DNA of 64,000 nucleotides from Phenylobacterium sp. RIFCSPHIGHO2_01_FULL_69_31 (GTDB lineage Bacteria > Pseudomonadota > Alphaproteobacteria > Caulobacterales > Caulobacteraceae), in NCBI RefSeq assembly GCF_001824475.1, contig NZ_MHXN01000003.1, forward strand, positions 209,526 to 273,525, written 5' to 3'. Each line of letters opens with the position of its first letter. The stretch's first letter is position 1. The position numbers were made by a program, and so were the translations under genes. The notes beneath the pieces were generated by a model, which was given only the letters and a program-made list of their open reading frames with translations, made no database searches and was not told where the DNA came from. Positions 17,565 through 27,567 of this stretch are shown here, in pieces.

Positions 17565-18728
17565 TCAGAAAACCGTGCCGTCGGAGATGACGGCGATGGG
17601 CGGCGACAGGTCGGGCCGCTTCGCCTGGGCGATCCGCCGGCCCGCAGCCCATGATCCGCCCTCCAGGACCCGCGCCAGCGGGAAGTCCTCGGCGCTGACG
17701 CCCAGGCGTTCGCGCACCAGGGGCGCCAGCTTGTCGAGGAGGGCCACGGTCAGCGAGCGCCAGCCCACGACCAGCGGGCTGTCGACGGCATGGCCGCGGG
17801 ATGCATCCTCGGGGCGCTTGAGGACCAGCACGCCCGTGTCTACGAACAGGCCGCCGTTCCGGTACTCGGCCAGGCCCGTCAGGCCGTCGATCTCGACCAC
17901 CTGGACGCCCGCCGCCTCCAGCGGCTCGATGAGGGAATAGCTCATCCACTGGCTGAGCTTGTGCAGGGGCACGTAGCCCTCGACGGCGGGATGGGTCCAG
18001 CAGTCGCCCAGCGGCACGCGGCCCAGGGTCAGGCGTCCCGGCCAGATCGGGCCCAGCGCCTGCAGCAGGACCTCGAGGATGACCGGCGCCGGAAGCCGGC
18101 CGTCCACGGCGCGCCCGGCCATGACGTCGAACAGCGCGCCCGGCCGACCCACCGCCTCGCCAAGCCGCCGCAGAAGCGCCGCGCGCCCCTCCAGGCCGAC
18201 GAGCGGGTTGTCGGCGGAGACCTGGAACGCCGCCCCGATCATCGCCGCATCCACCTTGTCCAGCGCATCGGCGCGCAGGGGATCGGCCGGGTCGGACGAC
18301 AGGGCGCCGGACTCGAAGAACCGCAGCGAGGCCACGCCCAGCCCTTCGGACCGGCCCAGCACCGCGCCGGTGGCGGCGTCGCGGTAGCGCCAGGCCGCGC
18401 CGGCGCCGGCGTCCAGCAGCACCGAGGGGATCACCAGGTCGAAGGCCGCGCGTCCCAGGGCCGCCGGATCGGACGGCTTCGCCCGCTCGGCCCACAGGTC
18501 GCGCCCCTCGACCACGAAGTGCCGCCAGCGGGCGTGGAACGGGACCTTCAGGTCCGGATAGTTCAGCCGCACGGTCTCGGCCGTCAGGTCGGCCGCCGCC
18601 GCCAGCCGCCCCATGTCCACGCGCCATTCCGCCAGGCCGCCCGCTTCGGCGATGGCCAGCATCTCGTGGGCGCGGCTTCGCACCGCCGCCGCGGACAGCA
18701 GCCCGCGGGCGGTCTCGCTCTCGTTCAC
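17565..18728 (-). CDS. DUF1688 protein, Urc4 homologue (uracil catabolism)
   Basis: 387 residues starting at GTG 18728, two bases after the stop of the upstream gene and with AAGGAA 8 bp before it. I recognise the DUF1688 family from the N-terminal pattern: LLSAAAVRSRAHEMLAIAEAG, WRVDMGRLAAAAD, LNYPDLKVPFHARWRHFVVEG. Further conserved-looking blocks are PRSVLLDAGAGAAWRYRD-like (IPSVLLDAGAGAAWRYRD) and LHKLSQWMSYSLIEP. In Lachancea kluyveri URC4, of this family, is required for uracil use as nitrogen source; its biochemical activity is not firmly assigned. No signal peptide or membrane segment is visible, so it is cytoplasmic. Position between urc1-like and upp genes supports the same role here. 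Confidence 0.88.
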   Translation of the reverse strand: MNESETARGLLSAAAVRSRAHEMLAIAEAGGLAEWRVDMGRLAAAADLTAETVRLNYPDLKVPFHARWRHFVVEGRDLWAERAKPSDPAALGRAAFDLVIPSVLLDAGAGAAWRYRDAATGAVLGRSEGLGVASLRFFESGALSSDPADPLRADALDKVDAAMIGAAFQVSADNPLVGLEGRAALLRRLGEAVGRPGALFDVMAGRAVDGRLPAPVILEVLLQALGPIWPGRLTLGRVPLGDCWTHPAVEGYVPLHKLSQWMSYSLIEPLEAAGVQVVEIDGLTGLAEYRNGGLFVDTGVLVLKRPEDASRGHAVDSPLVVGWRSLTVALLDKLAPLVRERLGVSAEDFPLARVLEGGSWAAGRRIAQAKRPDLSPPIAVISDGTVF

Positions 18729-18730
18729 GC

Positions 18731-19987
18731 CTAGAATTCCTTCAGGTCCCGGCCGACGGTCTTCTTGAGGTCCTCCTCGGACGGCGCGCCCTCCGGCGTG
18801 AAGTAGCCGGCGGCCTTCTTGGCCTCCATCTCCACGCTGGCGTCGGGCGGGACCAATTCGTCGGGGATCGGGACCCGCTCGCCGATCTCGATCCCGCCGC
18901 CGACCAGGGCGTCGTACTTCATGTTGGACATCGAGACGAAGCGGTCGATCCGGCGGATCCCGAGCCAGTGGATGATGTCCGGCATCAGCTGCTGGAAGCG
19001 GGCGTCCTGGACCCCCGCCACGCATTCGGTGCGCTCGAAGTAGGTTGCCGCCTGATCGCCGCCCGGCTGGCGCTTGCGCGCGTTGTAGACCAGGAACTTG
19101 GTCACCTCGCCGAGCGCCCGGCCTTCCTTGCGGTTGTAGACGATCAGGCCGGTCCCGCCGTCCTGGGCCTGCCGCGTCGCCTCCTCGATCCCGTGGGTGA
19201 GGTAGGGCCGGCAGGTGCAGATGTCCGAGCCGAAGACGTCCGAGCCGTTGCACTCGTCGTGAACCCGGCAGGTCAGCGGCACGCGGCGGTCGCCCAGCTT
19301 CGTGGCGTCGCCGAAGATGTAAAGCGTGATCCCGCCGATGGGCGGCAGGAACACCTGCATGTCGGGCCGGGTCACCAGCTCGGGATACATGCCGCCGGTC
19401 TGTTCGAAGAGCGTGCGGCGCAGGGTCTGCTCGTCCACGCCGAACCGGGCCGCGACGCCGGGCAGATGCCAGACGGGGTCGATGGCGGCCTTGGTCACGG
19501 CGATGTCGCCGGTTTCGTACAGCACCTTGCCATCCGCCTTCAGCCGGCCGGCGCGCATGGCGTCGGCGATCTCAGGTAGCGTCAGGCGCGCCTTGGTGAC
19601 CGCGATGGTCGGCCGGATGTCGACGCCCTCGGCGATCTCGGCGGCGAAGTCCTCGGCGATGCGGGCGCCCCAGGGGTCCAGCGAGACAATCTTGCCCGCC
19701 TCGCTCCACTGCGGGTGCGGGCCCACCGGCACGACCGGATGTGTGTTCACCAGCTCCGGGCGGATCATCGGATCCATGGCGCCCGAGGCCACCGCCAGCG
19801 CCCGGTAGACGGAATAGGCGCCGCCGTGGGCGCCGATGGCGTTGCGGTCGGTCCCGGCGTTCGCCGTGGCGATGACCGGGCCGCGCTCGCGGGCGGTGGG
19901 CGCATCCCAGACGATCGGGAAGCGGCTGGCCGCGCCCGTGCCCGGGTGCGACGTCAGGCGAATATGCGATGTCCTGTTGCCGGACAT
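18731..19987 (-). CDS. GTP cyclohydrolase II-like protein, Urc1 homologue
   Basis: 418 residues, about twice the length of RibA. The C-terminal half has the cyclohydrolase II core: the zinc-binding C-X10-C-X-C set in HDECNGSDVFGSDICTCRP (Cys246, Cys257, Cys259), then YNRKEGRALGEVTKF in place of the RibA YxRQEGRGIGLxNK. The guanine-side motif D-T-x-E-A-N-x-x-L-G of RibA is absent; QAATYFERTECVAG stands there. The extra N-terminal half (HIRLTSHPG, RNAIGAHGGAYSVYRALAVA, RPTIAVTKARLTLPEI) is typical of the long Urc1-like branch. It probably opens a pyrimidine-nucleotide ring rather than GTP (inference). It is the first gene of the urc1-urc4-upp operon, divergent from urease. Confidence 0.9.
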   Translation of the reverse strand: MSGNRTSHIRLTSHPGTGAASRFPIVWDAPTARERGPVIATANAGTDRNAIGAHGGAYSVYRALAVASGAMDPMIRPELVNTHPVVPVGPHPQWSEAGKIVSLDPWGARIAEDFAAEIAEGVDIRPTIAVTKARLTLPEIADAMRAGRLKADGKVLYETGDIAVTKAAIDPVWHLPGVAARFGVDEQTLRRTLFEQTGGMYPELVTRPDMQVFLPPIGGITLYIFGDATKLGDRRVPLTCRVHDECNGSDVFGSDICTCRPYLTHGIEEATRQAQDGGTGLIVYNRKEGRALGEVTKFLVYNARKRQPGGDQAATYFERTECVAGVQDARFQQLMPDIIHWLGIRRIDRFVSMSNMKYDALVGGGIEIGERVPIPDELVPPDASVEMEAKKAAGYFTPEGAPSEEDLKKTVGRDLKEF

Positions 19988-20010
19988 AGGGCGCGAACCT
20001 CCAGAGTCGA

Positions 20011-20048
20011 AAAGGCCCTGTCGCCGGGTTCGCCGGCGCAGGGCCTTT
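20011..20048. promoter_or_regulatory. terminator-like hairpin in the urc1/ureD divergent region
   Basis: AAAGGCCCTG(T)CGCCGG, loop GTTCG, CCGGCGCAGGGCCTTT: a 16-bp stem with one bulged T. On the minus strand it ends CTTTTCGA, terminator-like. It lies 24 bp upstream of the urc1-like start, too close for a promoter between them, so it is probably transcribed as leader RNA and could act as an attenuator. A possible -35 TTGACG for the urease operon is at 20138-20143. Nothing else is evident in this 213-bp gap. Confidence 0.5.
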
Positions 20049-20200
20049 GAGAGACGAGCATGATCCTGGCGCCGCGACTTGGCAAGAAATCCCGAAGCCG
20101 GGCGCGGACGCGGCGCCTAAAAACCGGGCGCCGGCGGTTGACGCGTGTGCGCACCCCAGCGTTGTCTGGACACCTTCGACGCGCGCCTCAGGGTGAGCCG

Positions 20201-21034
20201 GTGATCCAGGGGCCAGCTTCTCTGCCGGAACTGCCAAAACTGCAGCGCGCTCGCGGCGCTGGGCGCATCGTCGTGGCCGCCGACGGCGGGCGCACGCGGT
20301 TGGTGCGCCTGTTCCAGGACGGCTGCGGCAAGGTCCGCCTGCCGCGGGACGCGCGCGCCGTCGGGCTGGAGGCCGTGCTCATCAATTCGTCCGGCGGCCT
20401 CACCGGCGGCGACTACATGGAGTGGCTGGCCACCGTCGGCGACGGCGCCCGCCTGACCCTTTCGACGCAAGCCTGCGAGAAGGTGTACCGCGCCCGCGAT
20501 GGCGAGGCCCGGCAGCGGGTCGGCCTGATCCTGGGCGATGGGGCCCGCCTGGACTGGCTCCCCCAGGAAACGATCCTGTTCGACGGCGGCGCCCTGTCTC
20601 GCACACTGGAGGCGGACCTGACCGCGGACGCGCGCCTGCTGGCGGTCGAGGCGGTGATCCTCGGCCGCACCGCCATGGCCGAGACCGTGCGCCACGGCCT
20701 GCTGCGCGATCGCTGGCGCATCCGTCGCGAAGGCCGGCTCGTGTTCGCCGACGACCTGCGCCTGGACGGCGCCATCGCCGAGCTCACCGCCAAGGCGCCG
20801 GTGCTGGGCGGCGGCCGCGCCTTCGCCTCGCTCCTGCTGGTGGACGACGGTGCGGGGCGCTTGCTGACCCCGTTGCGGGCCGTACTGGGAAGACATGGCG
20901 GGGCCAGCTTTTTCGATGGCAAGCTGTTCGCCCGGGTCGTGGCGCCGGATGGCTTCATCCTCCGCGAGGCGCTGCTGCCGGCGCTGGAGATCCTGCGCGA
21001 CGGCGAGCCCCTGCCCCGGGTCTGGAGGACCTGA
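20201..21034 (+). CDS. ureD: urease accessory protein UreD
   Basis: 277 residues from GTG 20201, chosen because AGGGTGA precedes it and the length then fits UreD (270-280). The open frame extends further upstream but that part is low-complexity and Arg-rich. Family features: [20 protein letters not shown] at the N-terminus, [27 protein letters not shown], and [15 protein letters not shown]. UreD is the scaffold that with UreF and UreG inserts nickel and carbon dioxide into the urease active site. It is the first gene of the urease operon and its stop adjoins the ureA start. Confidence 0.95.
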   Translation: MIQGPASLPELPKLQRARGAGRIVVAADGGRTRLVRLFQDGCGKVRLPRDARAVGLEAVLINSSGGLTGGDYMEWLATVGDGARLTLSTQACEKVYRARDGEARQRVGLILGDGARLDWLPQETILFDGGALSRTLEADLTADARLLAVEAVILGRTAMAETVRHGLLRDRWRIRREGRLVFADDLRLDGAIAELTAKAPVLGGGRAFASLLLVDDGAGRLLTPLRAVLGRHGGASFFDGKLFARVVAPDGFILREALLPALEILRDGEPLPRVWRT

Positions 21035-21337
21035 ATGAACCTGACCCCCCGCGAGAAGGACAAGCTGCTGGTCGCCATGGCCGCCGAGGTGGCGCGCAAG
21101 CGCCTGGCCCGCGGCGTCAAGCTGAACCATCCCGAGGCCATCGCCCTCATCACCGACTTCGTGGTCGAAGGCGCCCGCGACGGCCGCAGCGTCGCCGACC
21201 TGATGGAGGCCGGCGCCCACGTGGTCGGCCGCGGCCAGGTCATGGAAGGCGTCGCCGAGATGATCCACGACGTCCAGGTCGAAGCCACCTTTCCGGACGG
21301 CACCAAGCTGGTGACCGTCCACCACCCGATCCGCTGA
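21035..21337 (+). CDS. ureA: urease gamma subunit
   Basis: 100 residues, full length: [20 protein letters not shown], then [36 protein letters not shown] and a C-terminal VTVHHPIR. It is a structural subunit of the cytoplasmic nickel urease, (UreABC)3. The start directly follows the ureD stop (TGAATG). The ureA and ureB genes are separate, as in most proteobacteria, but are split here by a small extra gene. Confidence 0.97.
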   Translation: MNLTPREKDKLLVAMAAEVARKRLARGVKLNHPEAIALITDFVVEGARDGRSVADLMEAGAHVVGRGQVMEGVAEMIHDVQVEATFPDGTKLVTVHHPIR

Positions 21338-21346
21338 GGAAACGCC

Positions 21347-21577
21347 ATGCAACGCAAGACCTGGAACAGGATCATTCCCACCGTCGCCGCCCTGTCGGCT
21401 ACGGTCGTCGCGGCCCTGCCCGCTTCCGCCCACGAAGGCCGCCACGAGCAGATGCAGACCCTGCAGGCGCTGCGCCATCTCGTGTCCCAGCCGGACCACC
21501 AGATCGCGTTCGCCGCGCTCGTCGGCCTCGCCGCGGCCGCGGGCTGGGGCTGGCGCCGGGCGAAGGCGCGCAAGTGA
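21347..21577 (+). CDS. small exported/membrane protein embedded in the urease operon
   Basis: 76 residues between ureA and ureB, overlapping ureB by 4 bp (GTGA), so it is translationally coupled and probably real. An N-terminal signal or anchor ([16 protein letters not shown]) is followed by [20 protein letters not shown], with four histidines in roughly 20 residues, then a second hydrophobic helix ([17 protein letters not shown]) and a basic tail RRAKARK. The histidine start right after the cleavage site resembles the mature N-terminus of HupE/UreJ nickel permeases, but the protein is far too short to be one. A role in nickel handling for urease is only a guess. Confidence 0.75.
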   Translation: MQRKTWNRIIPTVAALSATVVAALPASAHEGRHEQMQTLQALRHLVSQPDHQIAFAALVGLAAAAGWGWRRAKARK

Positions 21578-21878
21578 TCCCGGGCGAGGTCATTCCGGCC
21601 GACGGCGAGATCGAGCTCAACGCCGGAGCCCCCGCTGTGACTCTGCGCGTGGCCAACACGGGCGACCGGCCGATCCAGGTGGGCAGCCACTACCACTTCT
21701 TCGAGACCAACCCGGCCCTCGCCTTCGATCGGGCCGCCGCCCGCGGCATGCGCCTGGACATCCCGGCGGGCACGGCCGTCCGTTTCGAGCCGGGCCAGGC
21801 GCGTGAGGTGACCCTCGTGCCGTTCGGCGGCGCGCGCGTCGTCTACGGCTTCCGGCAAGACGTCATGGGCGGACTCTG

Positions 21879-21879
<1 letters not shown>
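21574..21879 (+). CDS. ureB: urease beta subunit
   Basis: 101 residues from GTG 21574 (overlapping the preceding stop). Typical sequence: [53 protein letters not shown] and a terminal [16 protein letters not shown]. It is a structural subunit of urease. Its stop and the ureC start share one base (TGATG), indicating tight coupling. Confidence 0.97.
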
Positions 21880-23581
<1,702 letters not shown>

Positions 23582-23585
<4 letters not shown>

Positions 23586-24037
23586 CCACGATCACCGACA
23601 TCCTGCCCGCCGGCGCCTGGACGGGAGATCCCACCGACCGGGTCACCCTGGACTACGACGGCCGCCATCGTCGGCGGATCGTGCTGACCGGGGCGTCCGG
23701 CGCCGAATACCTGCTGGACCTCGCCGAGGCGACGCACCTCAAGGATGGCGATGGGCTGCAGCTGCCGGGCGGCGGCGTGGTGGCTGTGGTGGCGCGGCCC
23801 GAACCGCTTCTGGAAATCACCGCCCATACGCCGGCCGAACTGATCCGCCTCGCCTGGCACATCGGCAACCGGCACCTCGCCGCCCAGGTCTTCGCCGACC
23901 GCATCCTGATCCGCCGCGACCACGTGATCGCCCACATGCTCCAGCACCAGGGCGCGCATGTCTGCGAGGTCATGGCGCCGTTCGATCCCGAGGGCGGGGC
24001 CTATCATGACCATGGGGCCCACGATCATGCCCACTGA
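23582..24037 (+). CDS. ureE: urease accessory nickel chaperone UreE
   Basis: 151 residues from a TTG start at 23582 that overlaps the ureC stop (TTGA); no ATG or GTG fits the family N-terminus [10 protein letters not shown]. The peptide-binding domain includes [20 protein letters not shown] and the nickel-binding domain [20 protein letters not shown] with the conserved metal His in HMLQHQGA. The C-terminus is a short histidine tail ([11 protein letters not shown]), a metal-binding feature seen in many UreE proteins. It delivers nickel to the UreDFG complex. Confidence 0.94.
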
Positions 24038-24683
24038 AGCGCGGCTGCTGCGCCTTCTCACCTGGCTGTCGCCGGCCTTTCCCGTCGGCGCGTTCGGCTT
24101 CTCGCACGGGCTGGAGACCGCAATCCGCGAGGGCGTCGTCAGCGACGTGCGCTCGCTCACCGGCTGGATCGCCGCCCTGCTGGAGAACGGCTCAGCCTGG
24201 ACGGATGCGGTCCTGGCCAAGGCCGCCTGGACCGCCGTGACGGCCGAGGACCATGTCGCCCTCGACGAGATCGCCGAACTGGCCGAGGCGATGGCCCCCT
24301 CCCTGGAGCGTCGGCGCGAGACCATGGCCCAGGGCGAGGCCTTCCTGACCGCCGTGGCGGCCTGGAGCCCGCCGCCCATCATCCGCGCGCCCTATCCGGT
24401 CGCCCTCGGCGCCGCCGCGGGCGCGGCGTGCCTGCCCCTGGAGCCGGCCCTGATGGCCTGGTTGCACGCCTTCGCCGCCAACCTGGTGAGCGTGGCGGTC
24501 CGCGCCGTGCCGCTGGGCCAATCCGACGCCCTGCAGGTGATCGCCGCCCTGGAGCCCGTCATCATCCGGGCAGCGGCCCGCGCTGCGGAGTCCACCCTGG
24601 ACGACCTCGGCTCGGCCACGCTCAATTCCGACATCGCCGCCATGCGGCACGAAACCCTGGACGGAAGGCTGTTCGGCTCATGA
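24027..24683 (+). CDS. ureF: urease accessory protein UreF
   Basis: 218 residues from ATG 24027, which overlaps ureE by 11 bp; an ATG seven codons upstream is possible. Family blocks: [44 protein letters not shown], and the C-terminal [20 protein letters not shown] with HETLDGRLF. UreF is an all-helical adaptor that gates GTP hydrolysis by UreG during urease activation. The stop overlaps the ureG start (ATGA). Confidence 0.95.
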   Translation: MPTEARLLRLLTWLSPAFPVGAFGFSHGLETAIREGVVSDVRSLTGWIAALLENGSAWTDAVLAKAAWTAVTAEDHVALDEIAELAEAMAPSLERRRETMAQGEAFLTAVAAWSPPPIIRAPYPVALGAAAGAACLPLEPALMAWLHAFAANLVSVAVRAVPLGQSDALQVIAALEPVIIRAAARAAESTLDDLGSATLNSDIAAMRHETLDGRLFGS

Positions 24684-25303
24684 GCAACGGCCCCCTGCGC
24701 GTCGGCATCGGCGGCCCGGTCGGCTCAGGCAAGACGACCTTGACCGAGAAGCTGTGCAAGGCGATGCGCGACCGCTGGTCCATCGCGGTGGTCACCAACG
24801 ACATCTACACCCAGGAGGACGCCCAAATCCTCACCCGCCTCCAGGCCCTGCCGGAGGATCGGATCCTCGGGGTGGAGACCGGCGGCTGCCCGCACACGGC
24901 GATCCGCGAGGACGCCTCGCTGAACCTGGCGGCCATCGCGGATCTGAACCGCCGTCATCCGGACCTGGACGTGATCTTCATCGAGAGCGGCGGCGACAAC
25001 CTGGCCGCCACCTTCAGCCCCGATCTCGCGGACCTCACCCTCTACGTCGTCAGCGTCTGCCAGGGCGAGAAGATCCCCCGCAAGGGCGGCCCGGCCATCA
25101 CCCGCTCCGACCTTCTGATCATCAACAAGACAGACCTGGCCCCGCACGTCGGCGCGGACCTCTTGGTCATGGACCGCGACGCCCGCGCGGCCCGCGGCGA
25201 GCGGCCCTATGTGTTCACCGACCTGACCCGCCTTCTGGGGGTCGACGACGTCATAGCCTTCCTCGCCAAGGCCGGGGGGCTGCCGGTCGCCAAGGCGGCC
25301 TGA
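24680..25303 (+). CDS. ureG: urease accessory GTPase UreG
   Basis: 207 residues. The P-loop [11 protein letters not shown] (residues 11-21), [12 protein letters not shown], the metal-binding CPH in [29 protein letters not shown] and the NKTD guanine-specificity motif are all present. It couples GTP hydrolysis to nickel insertion into urease. It is the last urease gene; the 52 bp before the next gene contain short inverted repeats (CTGCTG...CAGCAG and CCTGC...GCAGG) that may weaken read-through. No nickel transporter gene follows. Confidence 0.97.
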   Translation: MSNGPLRVGIGGPVGSGKTTLTEKLCKAMRDRWSIAVVTNDIYTQEDAQILTRLQALPEDRILGVETGGCPHTAIREDASLNLAAIADLNRRHPDLDVIFIESGGDNLAATFSPDLADLTLYVVSVCQGEKIPRKGGPAITRSDLLIINKTDLAPHVGADLLVMDRDARAARGERPYVFTDLTRLLGVDDVIAFLAKAGGLPVAKAA

Positions 25304-25355
25304 CGAGAAGCGCTGCTGCCAGGAAGCTGTCAGCAGGCCTGCGCGAAAGCAGGTC

Positions 25356-26105
25356 ATGACCGACCCCCTGCCCAACCGCCGCACCTTGCTCGCCGCCGGC
25401 GCGGCCCTGGCCGCCACGCCGTCGAGAGCCGCAGCCGACGATCACGTCGTCGAATTGCGCCAGTACACCTGCCACCGGGGCGGGCGGGATCGCCTGATCC
25501 AGCTTTTCGAGCGCGAGTTCGTCGCACCGCAGGACGCGCTGGGTGCGCATGTGCTCGGGACCTTCCGCGACCGGGACGACCCCGACCGCTTCGTCTGGCT
25601 CCGCGGCTTCGAGGATTATGCGGCGCGGCCGGAAGCCCTGACGACCTTCTACCGCGGCCCCGTCTGGAAGGCCCATCGCGAGGCGGCCAACGCCACCATG
25701 CTGGATTCCGACAACGTGCTGTTGCTCAAGCCGGTGGACCCGTGGCGCAGGTTGCGGTCCGCCCTGCCGGGCGAAATCCTGGTCTACATCCACTATCTCG
25801 ACGACGCCCTGGTCGCGCCTTTCGCGGCCTTCTTCGCGGGGACGATGCGGCCGCAGATCGAGGCGGATGGCGGGGAGATCCTGGGAACCTTCGTCAGCGA
25901 GACGCGCGCCAACAACTTCCCGCCTCTGCCGGTGCGCGAGCGCGACCGGGTCTTCGTCTGGGCGGCGTATTCGAGGGGCGGTGAAGCCGCTTTTCTGGCC
26001 CGCCGCCACGCGCGGACAGGCTGGCGCGAAACGGCGGGCGAGGCGTTGCTCCCGGCGCTGATGCGCAAGCCGGAACGGCTGCGGCTTGCCGCGACGCCCG
26101 GCTAG
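25356..26105 (+). CDS. Tat-type exported NIPSNAP-family protein
   Basis: 249 residues. The N-terminus NRRTLLAAGAALAATPSRAAA is a twin-arginine-like signal. Two ferredoxin-like (NIPSNAP/dimeric alpha-beta barrel) units follow: VVELRQYTCHRGGRDRLIQL with VWLRGFEDYAAR, and a second EILVYIHYLDDALVAPFAAF with FVWAAYSRGGE. NIPSNAP domains have no clear enzymatic role. It lies between the urease and purine operons and its stop overlaps the convergent alc stop by 4 bp (CTAG). Any role in nitrogen catabolism is inferred only from position. Confidence 0.8.
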   Translation: MTDPLPNRRTLLAAGAALAATPSRAAADDHVVELRQYTCHRGGRDRLIQLFEREFVAPQDALGAHVLGTFRDRDDPDRFVWLRGFEDYAARPEALTTFYRGPVWKAHREAANATMLDSDNVLLLKPVDPWRRLRSALPGEILVYIHYLDDALVAPFAAFFAGTMRPQIEADGGEILGTFVSETRANNFPPLPVRERDRVFVWAAYSRGGEAAFLARRHARTGWRETAGEALLPALMRKPERLRLAATPG

Positions 26106-27091
26106 CGAGCCACGGTCCCCATCAGCCGCAGCCGGCTGACGCCCCCGTCGGGATAGATGTTGAGCCGGACGAACCGGATCGGCCCGAGGTCGGCCACCTC
26201 GTCCCGGAAGGTGTGGATGTGGTCGGGCTGCAGCTTCACCTCCGGCAACAGCACGGGCCAGCTCTCGGCCTGGGCGGCCAACTCGTGCGGCGCGCCGTGG
26301 GCCCGGGCGGTGGCCTGGATGGAGCAGCGGTCGGGATAGTTGCCCTTGAAGTGCGCCGTATCGACGATGACCTCGCCGACCCGGCCGAAGGTCCCGAGTT
26401 CCAGGATCGCCCAGTCGTGGCCCGGCTCGCGTCGCCGGCGCGTCTCCCACCCATCGCCCATGTCCACGCCGCGGCCGGGCGCGGTCATGTTCTCGACCCG
26501 GCCGAAATGTTCGTCGTTGGCAACGATCCCGCGGCCGCCCCAGGCCATGGCCATCAGGTCGATGACGTCGCCGTCCGCGACCTTGCTCCAGTCGGGATCC
26601 ACGCGGCCCCAGACCCGCAGCCGCGCGACCCCGCCGTCCGGATAGATGTGCAGCCGCACATGGGTGGCGGAGGTGGCGTGCTCCACCGGGAACCAGGCGC
26701 GGTCGTTCCCCTTCAGCTCCAGCCGCCCCGTCGCCTTGACCCAGCCGGCGTCGTCGCCGGGGATCGTCTCGTCCGAGACGCACAGCTCGACCTCCGCGCC
26801 GGGCGGGTAGTTGCCGGTGAAGTGGCGCGTGTCGATCTCGAAGCCCGCGACGATGCCGGGCCCGCCCAGCTTGATCACGCACCAGTCGTGGCCGGGCACG
26901 CGCTTGCGGCGGCTCTCCCAGCCATCCATCCATTTGCCGTTCTCGTCGTACTTGCCGGGGATGAACACCGGCTCGGTCGGCGCGATCAGCCGCGACTTGT
27001 CGGCGAAGAAGTCGTCCGTGGCGTAGACCACCTCCGAGCCCAGGCGGGGCTGGGCGAGATCCACGAACTGGCGGCGAAGGTCATCGAACAT
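26102..27091 (-). CDS. alc: allantoicase
   Basis: 329 residues, with two repeats of the allantoicase beta-sandwich: GHDWCVIKLGGPGIVAGFEI with TRHFTGNYP, and GHDWAILELGTFGRVGEVIV with TAHFKGNYP. Each repeat ends in a matching strand (LHIYPDGGVARLRVWG, LNIYPDGGVSRLRLMG). It hydrolyses allantoate to ureidoglycolate and urea in the cytoplasm. The ATG at 27091 gives the family start MFDDLRRQFVDLAQPRLGSE. It is third in the puuE-uraD-alc operon, 11 bp after uraD. Its urea would be used by the adjacent urease. Confidence 0.95.
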   Translation of the reverse strand: MFDDLRRQFVDLAQPRLGSEVVYATDDFFADKSRLIAPTEPVFIPGKYDENGKWMDGWESRRKRVPGHDWCVIKLGGPGIVAGFEIDTRHFTGNYPPGAEVELCVSDETIPGDDAGWVKATGRLELKGNDRAWFPVEHATSATHVRLHIYPDGGVARLRVWGRVDPDWSKVADGDVIDLMAMAWGGRGIVANDEHFGRVENMTAPGRGVDMGDGWETRRRREPGHDWAILELGTFGRVGEVIVDTAHFKGNYPDRCSIQATARAHGAPHELAAQAESWPVLLPEVKLQPDHIHTFRDEVADLGPIRFVRLNIYPDGGVSRLRLMGTVAR

Positions 27092-27102
27092 GGGCTTGGT
27101 CT

Positions 27103-27567
27103 CTAGATCAGGTCGGCGAGGCGGAAGCCGGCGATCCGGTGGATCTGGGCGATAGCCGTCTCGAACTCGGTTTCCGGGTCGTTGGCGAGGCGGCTCTCGA
27201 ACGCCGCCAGGATATCGCCGCGCGTCGCCCCCTTCACCGCGAAGATGAAGGGGAAACCGAAGCGGGCGTTGTAGGCGGCGTTCAGACGCTGGAACGCCTC
27301 GAACTCCTCCGGGCTGCACTGGTCGAGCCCGGCGCCCGCCTGCTCCTTGACCGAGGCGTCGGCCATCTTCGTGCGGCTGGCCAGTTCCGGGTGGGCGCGG
27401 ATCAGGGCCAGCTTCCGTTCCCGCGGGGCGGCGTCGACCACCGCCGCCATGGCCTTCGCCAGGCTTTCGCGATCGGCCGGCGGATCCGGCCACACGCCCT
27501 CCGCCACCCAGGGCGAGGCCTCGTAGACCGGCCCGAACCGGGCGACGAAATCCTCCTTAGCGCCCAT
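27103..27567 (-). CDS. uraD: 2-oxo-4-hydroxy-4-carboxy-5-ureidoimidazoline (OHCU) decarboxylase
   Basis: 154 residues, the normal size. The active-site motif HPELAS (His59, Glu61), the later QCSPEEFEAFQRLNAAYNAR and FGFPFIFAVKG are characteristic. It decarboxylates OHCU to (S)-allantoin, the third step after urate oxidation. The start overlaps the puuE stop region by 11 bp. Its partner hydrolase, uraH, is the first gene of the divergent operon. Confidence 0.95.
   Translation of the reverse strand: MGAKEDFVARFGPVYEASPWVAEGVWPDPPADRESLAKAMAAVVDAAPRERKLALIRAHPELASRTKMADASVKEQAGAGLDQCSPEEFEAFQRLNAAYNARFGFPFIFAVKGATRGDILAAFESRLANDPETEFETAIAQIHRIAGFRLADLI

Noticed and set aside
20060..20200. N-terminal extension of UreD from ATG 20060
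   Set aside because: The extra 47 residues are Arg-rich and unlike UreD; GTG 20201 has a ribosome-binding site and gives the family length.
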